NCBI RefSeq assembly: GCF_009720385.1
Contig: NZ_WARX01000001.1
Coordinates: 558,001 to 622,000, forward strand
Source: Catellatospora vulcania
GTDB taxonomy: Bacteria > Actinomycetota > Actinomycetes > Mycobacteriales > Micromonosporaceae
Length of the DNA stretch: 64,000 nucleotides
Direction: 5' to 3'
Shown here: positions 31,847 to 39,723 of the stretch, piece after piece
Position numbering within the stretch: position 1 is the first letter of the stretch
Layout: every line of letters begins with the position of its first letter
Program-made: the position numbers and the translations under genes
Notes under the pieces: generated by a model
Told to the model about the DNA's origin: nothing
What the model saw: only the letters and a program-made list of their open reading frames with translations
The model's database searches: none

Positions 31847-33280
31847 CTACAGGGGCGGGCCGATGGAATGCACGACCACGAACCAGTCCCCGGCCAGTTG
31901 CTCGGGCTCGACCGTGATGGTGACCATGGTGCCCCGGGGGAAGGCGGAGGCGGGTTGGTTGGCGGAGGCGTCGTCCTGCTCGTAGTCCCAGAAGTCGAGC
32001 GTCTGCACCCGCTTGCCGTCGACGAGGATGTGCAGGCGGCCTGGTGTCTGCGCACGTGCCTGCACCGAGAGCGACCCGAGCCAGGCCAGGGTGGTGCTCT
32101 GCGTGCCGGGCTTCAGCAGGACGGCATCGCGCAGCGGCTCGTACAGCGGCTCCAGCGGGAGCAGTTGCTTCGGCGCGGCGGGCAGCGGATACCCGGCGAA
32201 GGGCACGGGTTCGCCGACACCCAACACGAGCGTGCCCCCCTCCGGCATCGGCGCGGGCGCGCAGTCCTGTTGGAACATCTCTCCGCGCCTGATCTGCCGG
32301 TTCCGGCAGACTCCACTGACCTGGGTGGACACCACCGCCGGGCGGCCGGCTTCGGTGAGCAGGTCGAACCATTCGACCCGCAGGTCCACCCGGCGGACGT
32401 CGTTGCACGACGCGGAGCGGTAGTGCGCACCGTTCACGAACACCGACACGCCCACCGACGATCCGGGCAGGTCGTGGAAGCACTCGACGAAGATGTCCAG
32501 ATCCTGGCCCGGCTCCGGAGTCCAGGTCAGCGTGACGCCCTGCGCGCGGGTCAGCTCGCCCGTGGTCGAGGCGAGGACCCGGCGGCCGTCGAGAAAGCGG
32601 GGCCCCGGCAGCTCCGAGGTCGCCGGTTCGGGCAGGGAATGGCTGCGCAGATACGGCGCGACGGCGTAGCCGGTGATGGCCGCCAGCACCACGACGCACA
32701 CCGCGGCGACCGCCGCGATCCGGTTGCGGCGGCGCTGTGCGATCCGTTCGTGCACCGCGGCCAGGCGCTCGTTGCCGACGGGAGCGTCTTCGCCGACTGG
32801 CAGGTCCCGCAGGCTGGGGTCGAGACGCAGCCGGGCCAGGCCCTTCGAGGCGTGGCTCTTCACCGCACCGGGGGAGATGTGCAGCGTCTGCGCGATCTCG
32901 GCCTCGCTGAGATCCTCGAAGTAGCGCAGCACCAGCACCGTGCGCTGCTGGCGGGACAGCCGCGACAGCGCCCGCCACACCTCGTCGCGTTCGTCGACGG
33001 ACGACTGCGGGGCGGGCCTGGCCCGCTCCGGCAGCATCTCGGTGGGGCGCTCGCCGTTCCAGCGCCGCCGCCACCAGGAGTTGTACGTGTTCAGCAGCAC
33101 CTGCCGCACGTAGGGTTCCGGGTTGCCGTCCAGCCGCCGCCACGCCGACCACGAGCGGGCCAGCGCGGTCTGCAGCAGGTCCTCGGCCAGCCCGTGGTCC
33201 CCGGTGAGCAGGTACGCCACGCGCAGCAGGTGCCGCGACCGCGTCGCCACGAACTCGTCGAACTCCGCCGTCTCGGCCAT
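31847..33280 (-). CDS. Transmembrane ECF sigma factor, SigE family, fused to an extracytoplasmic sensor (paralogue 3)
   Basis: A 477-residue paralogue of the genes at 23868 and 25423. Sigma region 2 has FDEFVATRSRHLLRVAYLLTG and region 4 has LSEAEIAQTLHISPGAVKSH. The linker NERLAAVHERIAQRRRNR is followed by one helix (about 188-207). The extracytoplasmic domain includes a Cys pair (FVECFHD and SASCNDV), further Cys residues (GVCRN, QDCAP), the QTPGRLHI strand and the terminal ITVEPEQLAGDWFVVV motif. ATG 33280 matches its paralogues; the longer frame to 33427 runs through the promoter. Confidence 0.9.
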   Translation of the reverse strand: MAETAEFDEFVATRSRHLLRVAYLLTGDHGLAEDLLQTALARSWSAWRRLDGNPEPYVRQVLLNTYNSWWRRRWNGERPTEMLPERARPAPQSSVDERDEVWRALSRLSRQQRTVLVLRYFEDLSEAEIAQTLHISPGAVKSHASKGLARLRLDPSLRDLPVGEDAPVGNERLAAVHERIAQRRRNRIAAVAAVCVVVLAAITGYAVAPYLRSHSLPEPATSELPGPRFLDGRRVLASTTGELTRAQGVTLTWTPEPGQDLDIFVECFHDLPGSSVGVSVFVNGAHYRSASCNDVRRVDLRVEWFDLLTEAGRPAVVSTQVSGVCRNRQIRRGEMFQQDCAPAPMPEGGTLVLGVGEPVPFAGYPLPAAPKQLLPLEPLYEPLRDAVLLKPGTQSTTLAWLGSLSVQARAQTPGRLHILVDGKRVQTLDFWDYEQDDASANQPASAFPRGTMVTITVEPEQLAGDWFVVVHSIGPPL

Positions 33281-33312
33281 CCCCGCGCTCCCGTCGCCGT
33301 CGTCAGGAACCT

Positions 33313-33339
33313 GTACCGGGTGGACCGGGAGGCTGGTTG
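33313..33339 (-). promoter_or_regulatory. ECF-type promoter of fused sigma paralogue 3
   Basis: CAACC (33335-33339) lies 16 nt before CGGTAC (33313-33318) on the minus strand, 32 nt upstream of ATG 33280. It has the same motif and spacing as the other three SigE-family genes. Confidence 0.72.
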
Positions 33340-33435
33340 CCCCTGCCGCCGATTCGCCGAAACCCTGTGTGGCACGTCCGACAGCAGACGCCCGACAGTC
33401 GCACGATGTTGACAGCGTCGCGGACACTACCGGTC

Positions 33436-33786
33436 ATGCCGAGAACCACGCGACGTGAACGCCGGGCCGCGGCGCGGGCTGCCGCCGATGCCGAACGCGC
33501 CGCCGCGGTGGGAATGGTCCGCTAGCTGGTGCCTGTCTTCTGGTGCGGCCTGCTGGCGGCGGCGCTGGCGGTATGGGCCGGGCGCAGCGAGCGGCGTGAC
33601 CTGTTGCTGGCGGCGAGCCTCGGGTCGGTGCTGGTGAACGCCTGCGCCGCCCGCATGATCAACAAAGCTCGCCCGGTCGCGGCGGGACAGTTCCCGGTGG
33701 CGTTACCGGGCCGGTACTACCCGATCCGGGGGACTGGTTCACCGGCGGCCTCGCTGCGGCGATCAACTGTCTGCCGTACCCGATGA
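33436..33786 (+). pseudogene. Possible relic of a small membrane protein, interrupted by TAG
   Basis: A frame begins at ATG 33436 with a basic, Ala-rich segment (PRTTRRERRAAARAAADAE) and stops at TAG 33523-33525. It then continues in the same frame with a hydrophobic helix and LLLAASLGSVLVNACAARMINKARP. That segment is reminiscent of the helices before the catalytic region of PAP2-type phosphatases. The catalytic motifs are absent, and the 3' end runs into the convergent msrB gene. This is the only plausible content of the 33340-33762 stretch. Confidence 0.35.
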
Positions 33787-34185
33787 ATTCTCGGGCTCCA
33801 GGTCCAGGCAGATGCTGTTGATGCAGTAGCGGGCGTCCTTGGCGGTGAAGCCCTCGCCGTCGAACCGGTGCCCCAGGTGCGAGTCGCAGTTGGCGCAGCG
33901 CACCTCGACGCGCAGCATGCCCATCGACCGGTCCTCGATGTAGCGGATGGTCCCCGGCAGTGCCTCGTCGAACGACGGCCACCCGCAGTGGCTGTCGAAC
34001 TTGGTCACGCTGTCGAACAGCGCCGCGTTGCAGGCCCGGCAACGGTAGGTGCCCGGGGTCTTGGTCTCCACGTACTTGCCGCTCCACGGGGCTTCCGTGC
34101 CCGCTTGGCGCAGCACGCGGAACTCCGCAGGGTTGAGGCGCACGCGCCACTCTTCCTCGCTCAGCTGGCTGACGTTCTGCTCCAT
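33763..34185 (-). CDS. msrB: Peptide-methionine (R)-S-oxide reductase
   Basis: A 140-residue MsrB that reduces the R epimer of methionine sulfoxide in proteins. Zinc is bound by Cys 49/52 (CRAC) and 97/100 (CANC). The catalytic Cys121 lies in RYCINS. The CGWPSF and GHRFDGEG motifs of the active site are intact, and Cys67 in SHCGWPSF is the usual resolving position. There is no signal peptide, so it is cytosolic. It is divergent from the polymerase gene. Confidence 0.96.
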   Translation of the reverse strand: MEQNVSQLSEEEWRVRLNPAEFRVLRQAGTEAPWSGKYVETKTPGTYRCRACNAALFDSVTKFDSHCGWPSFDEALPGTIRYIEDRSMGMLRVEVRCANCDSHLGHRFDGEGFTAKDARYCINSICLDLEPENSSGTADS

Positions 34186-34214
34186 GCCTCGACCGTACGC
34201 GGTAGCGTCGGGCC

Positions 34215-35240
34215 ATGCCCAAGGCCCCAGCGCTCGAGTACGAGGTCGGTAACCGTTCCGTAAGACTCAGCAGCCCGGAGAAGATCTGCTTCCCGGACCG
34301 CGGCTTCACGAAGCAGGACGTCTTCGAGTACTACCTGGCCGTGTCCGAGCCCATGCTGCGGTACATGCGGGACCGGCCCACCATGCTGCAGCGCTTCCCG
34401 GACGGCGTCGGCGGGGAGATGTTCTTCCAGAAGCGGGTGCCGGCCCGGGGCGTGCCCGAGTGGATCACCACTGCGGAGATCAAGTTCCCGAGCGGGCGCA
34501 AGGCCGACGAGCTGTGCCCGAAGGAGCCCGCCGCCCTGCTCTGGGCGGCGCAGATGAACACCATCGTGTACCACCCCTGGCCGGTCCGCGCGCCCGCCAC
34601 CGAGAACCCCGACGAGCTGCGCATCGACCTCGACCCGCAGCCCGGCACCGACTTCGCCGACGCGGTGAAGGTCGCGGGCCTGGCCCGCGGGGTGCTCGAA
34701 GACGCGGGCCTGGTCGGCTACCCGAAGACCTCCGGCGGCCGGGGCATCCACATCTACGTGCGGATCAAGCCGGACTGGCCGTTCATCGAGGCGCGCCGGG
34801 CCGCGATCGCGTTCGCCCGGGAACTGGAGCGGCGCGACCCCAAGCTGATCACCACGGCGTGGTGGAAGGAGGAGCGCGGCGAGCAGGTCTTCATCGACTA
34901 CAACCAGATGGCCCGCGACCGCACCATCGCCGCGCCGTACTCGCTGCGCGCCAACCCCCGCGCCACCGTGAGCACCCCGGTGACCTGGGACGAGCTGACC
35001 CAGGTCGAGCCGAACGACTTCGACCTGCGCACCGTGCCGCCACGGCTGGCCGAGGTCGGCGACCTGTACGCGGGCCTGGACGACGTGCACCACGACCTGA
35101 GCACGCTGCTGGAGTGGTGGGACCGCGACGAGCGCGACCGCAAGCTCGGCGAGATGCCGTACCCGCCGGACTATCCGAAGATGCCGGGCGAGCCGATGCG
35201 GGTGCAGCCCAGCCGCGCCCGCACCGACCACGCCGAGTAG
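34215..35240 (+). CDS. LigD-type polymerase/primase domain protein (Prim-PolC-like)
   Basis: A 341-residue archaeo-eukaryotic primase-type polymerase, the stand-alone form of the LigD polymerase domain. The catalytic DLDP (Asp138 and Asp140) is followed by the nucleotide-binding SGGRGIH motif near residue 175, then by FIDYNQ. Length and layout resemble mycobacterial Prim-PolC (Rv3730c), which sits beside LigC. Here a LigC-type ligase lies 1.6 kb away at 36876-37940. No ku gene is in the window. TAGCGT (34203-34208) lies 6 nt before ATG. It likely fills short gaps during end joining or excision repair. Confidence 0.92.
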   Translation: MPKAPALEYEVGNRSVRLSSPEKICFPDRGFTKQDVFEYYLAVSEPMLRYMRDRPTMLQRFPDGVGGEMFFQKRVPARGVPEWITTAEIKFPSGRKADELCPKEPAALLWAAQMNTIVYHPWPVRAPATENPDELRIDLDPQPGTDFADAVKVAGLARGVLEDAGLVGYPKTSGGRGIHIYVRIKPDWPFIEARRAAIAFARELERRDPKLITTAWWKEERGEQVFIDYNQMARDRTIAAPYSLRANPRATVSTPVTWDELTQVEPNDFDLRTVPPRLAEVGDLYAGLDDVHHDLSTLLEWWDRDERDRKLGEMPYPPDYPKMPGEPMRVQPSRARTDHAE

Positions 35241-35249
35241 CCGCAACCA

Positions 35250-35291
35250 CGGAGATGCCCCGCCACCTGTGCAGGTGGCGGGGCATCTCCG
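35250..35291. terminator. Perfect 20-bp hairpin between convergent genes
   Basis: The arms 35250-35269 and 35272-35291 are perfectly complementary with a 2-nt centre. It lies between the stop codons of the polymerase gene and the convergent peptidase gene and should act in both directions. Confidence 0.75.
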
Positions 35292-35301
35292 TAGGACGGG
35301 C

Positions 35302-36849
35302 TCACTGCGGCGGGCACACCGTGCCCGGCGGCGGCACCACCAGGTTGATCAGGAAGTCGTTGACGTGCTTGTTGATGCAGCGCGTCTCCGGGTAGGCGGT
35401 GTGGCCTTCGCCGTCCCAGGTGAGCACGACGCCCACACCGAGCATGTCGGCGAGCTTCTGGGTCTGCTCGTACGGCGTGGCCGGGTCGCCCTTGGTGCCC
35501 ACCACCAGGATCGGCGGCGCCCCGTCGGCCTTGCCGGTCGGGTAGGGATCGCGCTGGGCGGGCCAGACCGAGCAGGTCAGCATGCCCACCGCCAGCGGCG
35601 CGCCGAACAGCGGGTACTTCTGCCGCCACTCCGACTGCAGCTTGCGGATCTCCTCCACCGAAGCCGGCTTGCCGTCGTCGGCGCAGTTCACCGCGGCGTT
35701 GGCGTCGAACAGGTTGGTGTACTCGCCGTTGGCGTCGCGGTCGGCGTACGAGTCGGCCAGCGCGAAGATCGCCTCGGACTTGCCGTCCTGCAGGTCCGCC
35801 AGGGCCTGGCCCAGGTCGGGCCAGCGGGCCTGGGTGTAGAGCGAGGACACCACGCCCCAGAAGATCCAGCCGGCGGTGGCCTTGCGGCCGTCGGGGTTGC
35901 CGACGGGGTTGGTGTCGGCCTCCTGCATGAGCTTCTCGACGACCGCGCGGGCGTCGCCGTCGATCGGGCACTGGGTCTTGTTCTTCGCGCACCAGGCGGA
36001 GAAGTTGTCGAAGGCGCGCTCGAAGCCCATCGCCTGGCTCTCCGAGGACTGGATCGACGACTGCAGCGGGTCGACCGCGCCGTCGAGCACCATGGCCCGG
36101 ATCTCCTTCGGGTACAGCTGCGCGTACACCGCGCCGAGCAGGGTGCCGTAGGAGTAGCCGAGGTAGTTCATCTTGCCCTCGTTGAGGGCCAGCCGGATGG
36201 CCTCCATGTCCCGGGCGGCCTGCTCGGTGGCGAACAGGCCCAGCCGGTCGCCGTACTTGGCCTTGCAGCCGTCGGCCATCTTTTTGGTCAGCGCCAGGAC
36301 CTCGTCGAACTCCTCCTGCGTCACCGGGTCGGGCTCGCTGGCGAAGGTGGCGTCGAGGTCGGCGTCGGTGTAGCAGTCGACCGGGGTGGACCGGCCGACG
36401 CCGCGCGGGTCGAAGCCGACGATGTCGAAGCGCCGGGTGATCTCGGCGGGCAGGCCCAGCGTCAGGTACGCCGCGAGGTCCACGCCGGATGCGCCCGGCC
36501 CGCCCGGGTTGACCATGAGCGCGCCGATGCGGTCGCGCTGGTCGGTGGCGCGGGCGCGCATGACCTCGATGTCGAAGGTCTGGCCGTCGTCGGGCTTGTT
36601 CCAGTTCTGCGGCACCTTCACGATCTTGCATTCGAAGGTGTACCCGGACGGAGCCTTGCCGAGCAGGTCGGCGGCGATCTCCGGGCACAGCCGCCAGCCC
36701 GGTTCGGGGCTGACGGCGGCGGCCTCGGGGCGGCGGCCGAAGTCGGGCAGTGGGAGCACGCACCCGGTGGTGGTCAGTGCCGAGGCCGCCAGTGCGACGA
36801 CGGCGCGCACCACTTTCTTGTCAAGCCTGAGTCGCACGAGCGTGTTCAC
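35302..36849 (-). CDS. Secreted alpha/beta-hydrolase lipoprotein, tripeptidyl-aminopeptidase (TAP/SlpD-E) type
   Basis: A 515-residue exported hydrolase. The signal peptide ends at a lipobox-like LTTTGC (Cys 30). The oxyanion segment is NPGGPGASG, the nucleophile elbow is GYSYGT, and the TAP-like C-terminal domain supplies the Asp in GTKGDPATPY and the His in GEGHTAYP. Members remove N-terminal tripeptides from extracellular proteins in streptomycetes. GTG 36849 gives a normal signal peptide. Several Cys pairs suggest disulfides outside the cell. Confidence 0.9.
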   Translation of the reverse strand: MNTLVRLRLDKKVVRAVVALAASALTTTGCVLPLPDFGRRPEAAAVSPEPGWRLCPEIAADLLGKAPSGYTFECKIVKVPQNWNKPDDGQTFDIEVMRARATDQRDRIGALMVNPGGPGASGVDLAAYLTLGLPAEITRRFDIVGFDPRGVGRSTPVDCYTDADLDATFASEPDPVTQEEFDEVLALTKKMADGCKAKYGDRLGLFATEQAARDMEAIRLALNEGKMNYLGYSYGTLLGAVYAQLYPKEIRAMVLDGAVDPLQSSIQSSESQAMGFERAFDNFSAWCAKNKTQCPIDGDARAVVEKLMQEADTNPVGNPDGRKATAGWIFWGVVSSLYTQARWPDLGQALADLQDGKSEAIFALADSYADRDANGEYTNLFDANAAVNCADDGKPASVEEIRKLQSEWRQKYPLFGAPLAVGMLTCSVWPAQRDPYPTGKADGAPPILVVGTKGDPATPYEQTQKLADMLGVGVVLTWDGEGHTAYPETRCINKHVNDFLINLVVPPPGTVCPPQ

Positions 36850-36875
36850 TCCCCCCGGAACGGATCCGCCCGAGC

Positions 36876-37940
36876 CTACGGGGTACCCAGTACCTCGTCG
36901 ACGTTGAGGCTGATAGGACGGTCGAGCTGGTCATAGGTGCAGGACCGGGGGTCGCGGTCGGGGCGCCAGCGCTTGAACTGGGCGGTGTGCCGGAAGCGGT
37001 CGCCCTCCATCGCGTCGTAGCCGACCTCGACCACGAGTTCGGGGCGCAGCGGTTCGAAGCCAAGGTCCTTCCCCCCACTCCATCGGCTGGGCGCACCCGG
37101 CACGCGCTGACCCTCCGTCGCCGTCCCCCACGTGTGCTCGCCGGGGTTGCGGTAGGGCTCCAGCTCGTCCAGCAGCTCGGCCCGGCGTGCCGCGGTGAAC
37201 GCCGAACTCGCGCCGACGTGGTGCAGGACGCCGTGCTCGTCGTACAGGCCGAGCAGCAGCGACCCGACCACCGGCCCGGAGGTGTGGTACCGGAACCCGG
37301 CCACCACCACGTCCGCGGTGCGCGCGTGCTTGATCTTGAACATGAGCCGCTTGCCAGGGGAGTAGGGCATGTCGGCCGGTTTCGCGATGAGCCCGTCGAG
37401 CCCGGCCCCCTCGAACGCGGTGAACCACTCGCGGGCGGTGTCGGGGTCGGTGGTGACCGGGGTCAGATGCACCGGCGCCTCGACGTGGGCCAGGGTCCGC
37501 GCCAGCAGTGCCCGGCGCTGGGCGTACGGCTGGTCCATCAGCGACCGGTCGTCCAGGGCCAGCAGGTCGAACGCGATGATGTCGGCGGGGGTCTCCACGG
37601 ACAGCTTGTTCACCCGGGAGGCCGCCGGGTGGATGCGCTGGTTGAGCATGTCGAAGTCGAGGCGGGGGATGCGGTCGGCGTCGCGGCGGATGCAGACCAG
37701 CTCGCAGTCGATCACCGACCGGGCCGGGAACTGCTTGAGCGCCAGGTTCACGACCTCGGGGAAGTACCGCGTCAGCGTCTTGCCGCCGCGGCTGGCCAGT
37801 TCCACCTCGTCGCCGTCACGGAAGATGATGCAGCGGTAGCCGTCCCACTTGGGCTCGAACGTCATACCCGGTTCATCGGGAATCTTCGACACCGGCTTGG
37901 CCAGCATCGGTTCCACAGGGGGGTTCACCGGCAGATCCAT
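36876..37940 (-). CDS. ligC: ATP-dependent DNA ligase, LigC type
   Basis: A 354-residue ATP-dependent ligase with only the catalytic core: the nucleotidyltransferase domain plus an OB fold. Motif I is KWDGYR (adenylated Lys31). SRGGK, FDLLALD, DGLIAK (motif IV) and MFKIK (motif V) follow in order, and the OB domain ends with FKRWRPDRDP. There is no nuclease or polymerase domain, so it is LigC-like rather than LigD. The nearby stand-alone polymerase is the probable functional partner. ATG 37940 is chosen over the longer frame. Confidence 0.93.
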   Translation of the reverse strand: MDLPVNPPVEPMLAKPVSKIPDEPGMTFEPKWDGYRCIIFRDGDEVELASRGGKTLTRYFPEVVNLALKQFPARSVIDCELVCIRRDADRIPRLDFDMLNQRIHPAASRVNKLSVETPADIIAFDLLALDDRSLMDQPYAQRRALLARTLAHVEAPVHLTPVTTDPDTAREWFTAFEGAGLDGLIAKPADMPYSPGKRLMFKIKHARTADVVVAGFRYHTSGPVVGSLLLGLYDEHGVLHHVGASSAFTAARRAELLDELEPYRNPGEHTWGTATEGQRVPGAPSRWSGGKDLGFEPLRPELVVEVGYDAMEGDRFRHTAQFKRWRPDRDPRSCTYDQLDRPISLNVDEVLGTP

Positions 37941-38013
37941 GCCACCAGTCAACCAGCAAACCGCCCACCCCGCGCCAATCCCCCCGTTTTCCCAGCCCCT
38001 TCTCACCTTTCCC

Positions 38014-38076
38014 GTTGATCATGAACTTATGGCACGGCTCGGCGGCGTGTCGCGTCCACAACTTCATGATCGCCGC
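38014..38076. repeat. Palindromic repeat of the GATCATGAACTTATGGC type, copy 1 (forward)
   Basis: Outer arms GATCATGAA/TTCATGATC enclose a core resembling GGCACGGCTCGGCGGCGTGTC. It is one of four copies in 6 kb. It lies between ligC and the 145-aa gene. Confidence 0.8.
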
Positions 38077-38124
38077 GGGGCCAGAGCGGGCGTGCGCCGC
38101 TGAGTCGGCGGTATGGGGCAGGGG

Positions 38125-38562
38125 TCAGTTCTGGCCGACGGCGAGGGTGACGATCATTGGCAGCTCCTTGTCCGCCCATGCGACGACCACGCTGACGTGC
38201 CGGTCGTCGCGGCGCCACAGCGGAGCGGGGCCCCCGGCGACGCCGCACAGGTAGCCGGTCAGCGGCGGCTGCTCCTCCCCGCGTAAAGACCCTGCCAGGA
38301 CCTCGCTCAGATCGATCCGCTCGGGCTCGCCCCAGCGCTCGGCCGGCGCTGCGACCAGCCGATCGCAGACCGCCTCGTACTCCTCAAGGGTCGGCTCCAT
38401 CGCCTCGCGCCCGTCCCCGTCCCAGAAGTCGCGGCTGACCATCAGGTAGGCGACGTGCAGGCCGGGCTCGGCGAACCCGTCGGCCCGCTGCGTCATGGTC
38501 TCCGGGTAGGGCTCGGCCAGCAGCCGCCCGGCGGTCGTGATCCATTCATCCACGCGCGGCAA
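38125..38562 (-). CDS. Hypothetical protein (145 aa)
   Basis: A 145-residue soluble protein, PRVDEWITTAGRLLAEPYPE..., with a helical first half and a beta-hairpin C-terminus (RHVSVVVAWADKELPMIVTL). No family is recognised. TTG 38562 is preferred because GGAGGA lies 8-9 nt upstream. ATG 38583 would place that ribosome site inside the gene. With the SDR gene it lies between inverted repeat copies 1 and 2. Confidence 0.65.
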   Translation of the reverse strand: MPRVDEWITTAGRLLAEPYPETMTQRADGFAEPGLHVAYLMVSRDFWDGDGREAMEPTLEEYEAVCDRLVAAPAERWGEPERIDLSEVLAGSLRGEEQPPLTGYLCGVAGGPAPLWRRDDRHVSVVVAWADKELPMIVTLAVGQN

Positions 38563-38732
38563 GCTAACAGTTCCTCCCGACATCCGCGGCCCGCCAGGGG
38601 CGGGCGAACCGCTGACCTCGTTCGACCTGCCGGGCCGGTGGATCGGGGCAGGTCGAGAGCCCGCCGGTCGATCGCGTCGGGGGCAGGCCGAGAGGCGGCC
38701 GGACGATCGCGTCGTGTCGTGCCGTCCCCGCG

Positions 38733-39461
38733 TCAGGCCGCGCTCGGGCCGAGGCTGGTCTGCTCCTGCTCGAAGCGGAACTCGCGGATGAAACAGTCCC
38801 GCGGCTGGCCGACCGCGAACAGCACACAGTCGGCGACCGACCGCGCCGTGAGCATGGCGTCGGCGGCCCGCGGCCCGTCCTGCACGAAGTCCGGCGGGTA
38901 CAGCGAGATCACCCGGATGCCCTCGGGGCGCAGCCGGTGCGACAGGATGCCGGCGAGCCCAGCCTGCGCGTGTTTGGCCGCGTAGAACGCCGGATGGGCG
39001 GTCGAGCGGTGGTGGCCGGTCTCGCCGCAGCCGGAGATCAGGTTGACGATGTCCGGCCGCGCCGATGCCCGCAACAGCGGCAGCAGGTGCTTGACCAGCA
39101 ATGTGGTCCCGGTCGCCGCACCGCTGATCATGGACACGATGACGTCGTCGGAGGCGTCCTGCAGACCTGGCCCCTGCGCGTACGCGGCCGCGTTGTTGAC
39201 GAGCACGTCGAGGCGGCCGGTCCGCTCGGCGAGCGCCGCGGCGAATCCGCGTACGGCGTCGGGGTCGGCGAGGTCGCACCGGAACGCCTCGGCGCTGCCC
39301 GGCCCGGCCCGGTTGATCAGGTCGGCCGTGGCGGTGGCGGCGTCGATGTCCCGGGCGGACAGATACACGTGCGCGCCCCGGGCGGCGAAGTCGGTCGCAA
39401 GCAACCTGCCGGTGTCCCGCCCCGCGCCGGTGATCGCCATTCGCAGTCCCTCGAAGATCAT
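38733..39461 (-). CDS. Short-chain dehydrogenase/reductase (SDR)
   Basis: A 242-residue SDR. The cofactor loop is TGAGRDTG, the structural NNAA motif is at about residue 85, the catalytic Ser is in ISGCGETG, and Tyr/Lys are in YAAKH. An acidic residue after strand 2 (ARDID) would favour NAD(H) over NADP(H), but this is only suggestive. ATG 39461 is chosen. The substrate is unknown. Repeat copy 2 lies about 60 bp upstream of it. Confidence 0.9.
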   Translation of the reverse strand: MIFEGLRMAITGAGRDTGRLLATDFAARGAHVYLSARDIDAATATADLINRAGPGSAEAFRCDLADPDAVRGFAAALAERTGRLDVLVNNAAAYAQGPGLQDASDDVIVSMISGAATGTTLLVKHLLPLLRASARPDIVNLISGCGETGHHRSTAHPAFYAAKHAQAGLAGILSHRLRPEGIRVISLYPPDFVQDGPRAADAMLTARSVADCVLFAVGQPRDCFIREFRFEQEQTSLGPSAA

Positions 39462-39517
39462 TCCGAGATCCCACCACCTCCACCGCACTTGAGGTCAACC
39501 GGCCGCCTCCCGCCGCG

Positions 39518-39577
39518 GTGATCATGAACTCAGGCTCACGACACGCCGTCGAACCTGCCCATAAGTTCATGATCAAC
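39518..39577. repeat. Palindromic repeat of the GATCATGAACTTATGGC type, copy 2 (reverse)
   Basis: The outer arms GATCATGAACT/AGTTCATGATC pair perfectly over 11 bp. The asymmetric core GACACGCCGTCGAACC is in the opposite orientation to copies 1 and 3. It lies just upstream of the pectate lyase promoter. Confidence 0.82.
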
Positions 39578-39624
39578 GCGGCGGGGCGGGCGGTGGGCTG
39601 CAACAAACCTGCACATCGATTGCC

Positions 39625-39654
39625 TTGCATGCATGGAAAGCGCTTTCCTATGCT
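39625..39654 (+). promoter_or_regulatory. Pectate lyase promoter with a LacI-type operator in the spacer
   Basis: TTGCAT (39625-39630) and TATGCT (39649-39654) are spaced by 18 nt. The spacer holds GGAAAGCGCTTTCC (39635-39648), a perfect 14-bp palindrome with a central CG pair as in LacI/GalR operators. A repressor here would block polymerase. The regulator could be a LacI protein such as that at 1363-2361, but nothing in the sequence links them. Confidence 0.65.
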
Positions 39655-39723
39655 CGATTCTTACGTCGAGTTTCGTCGATGTTTCGATCTCTCGACGACC
39701 CGATCTCGCGGAAGGGAAGGCGC

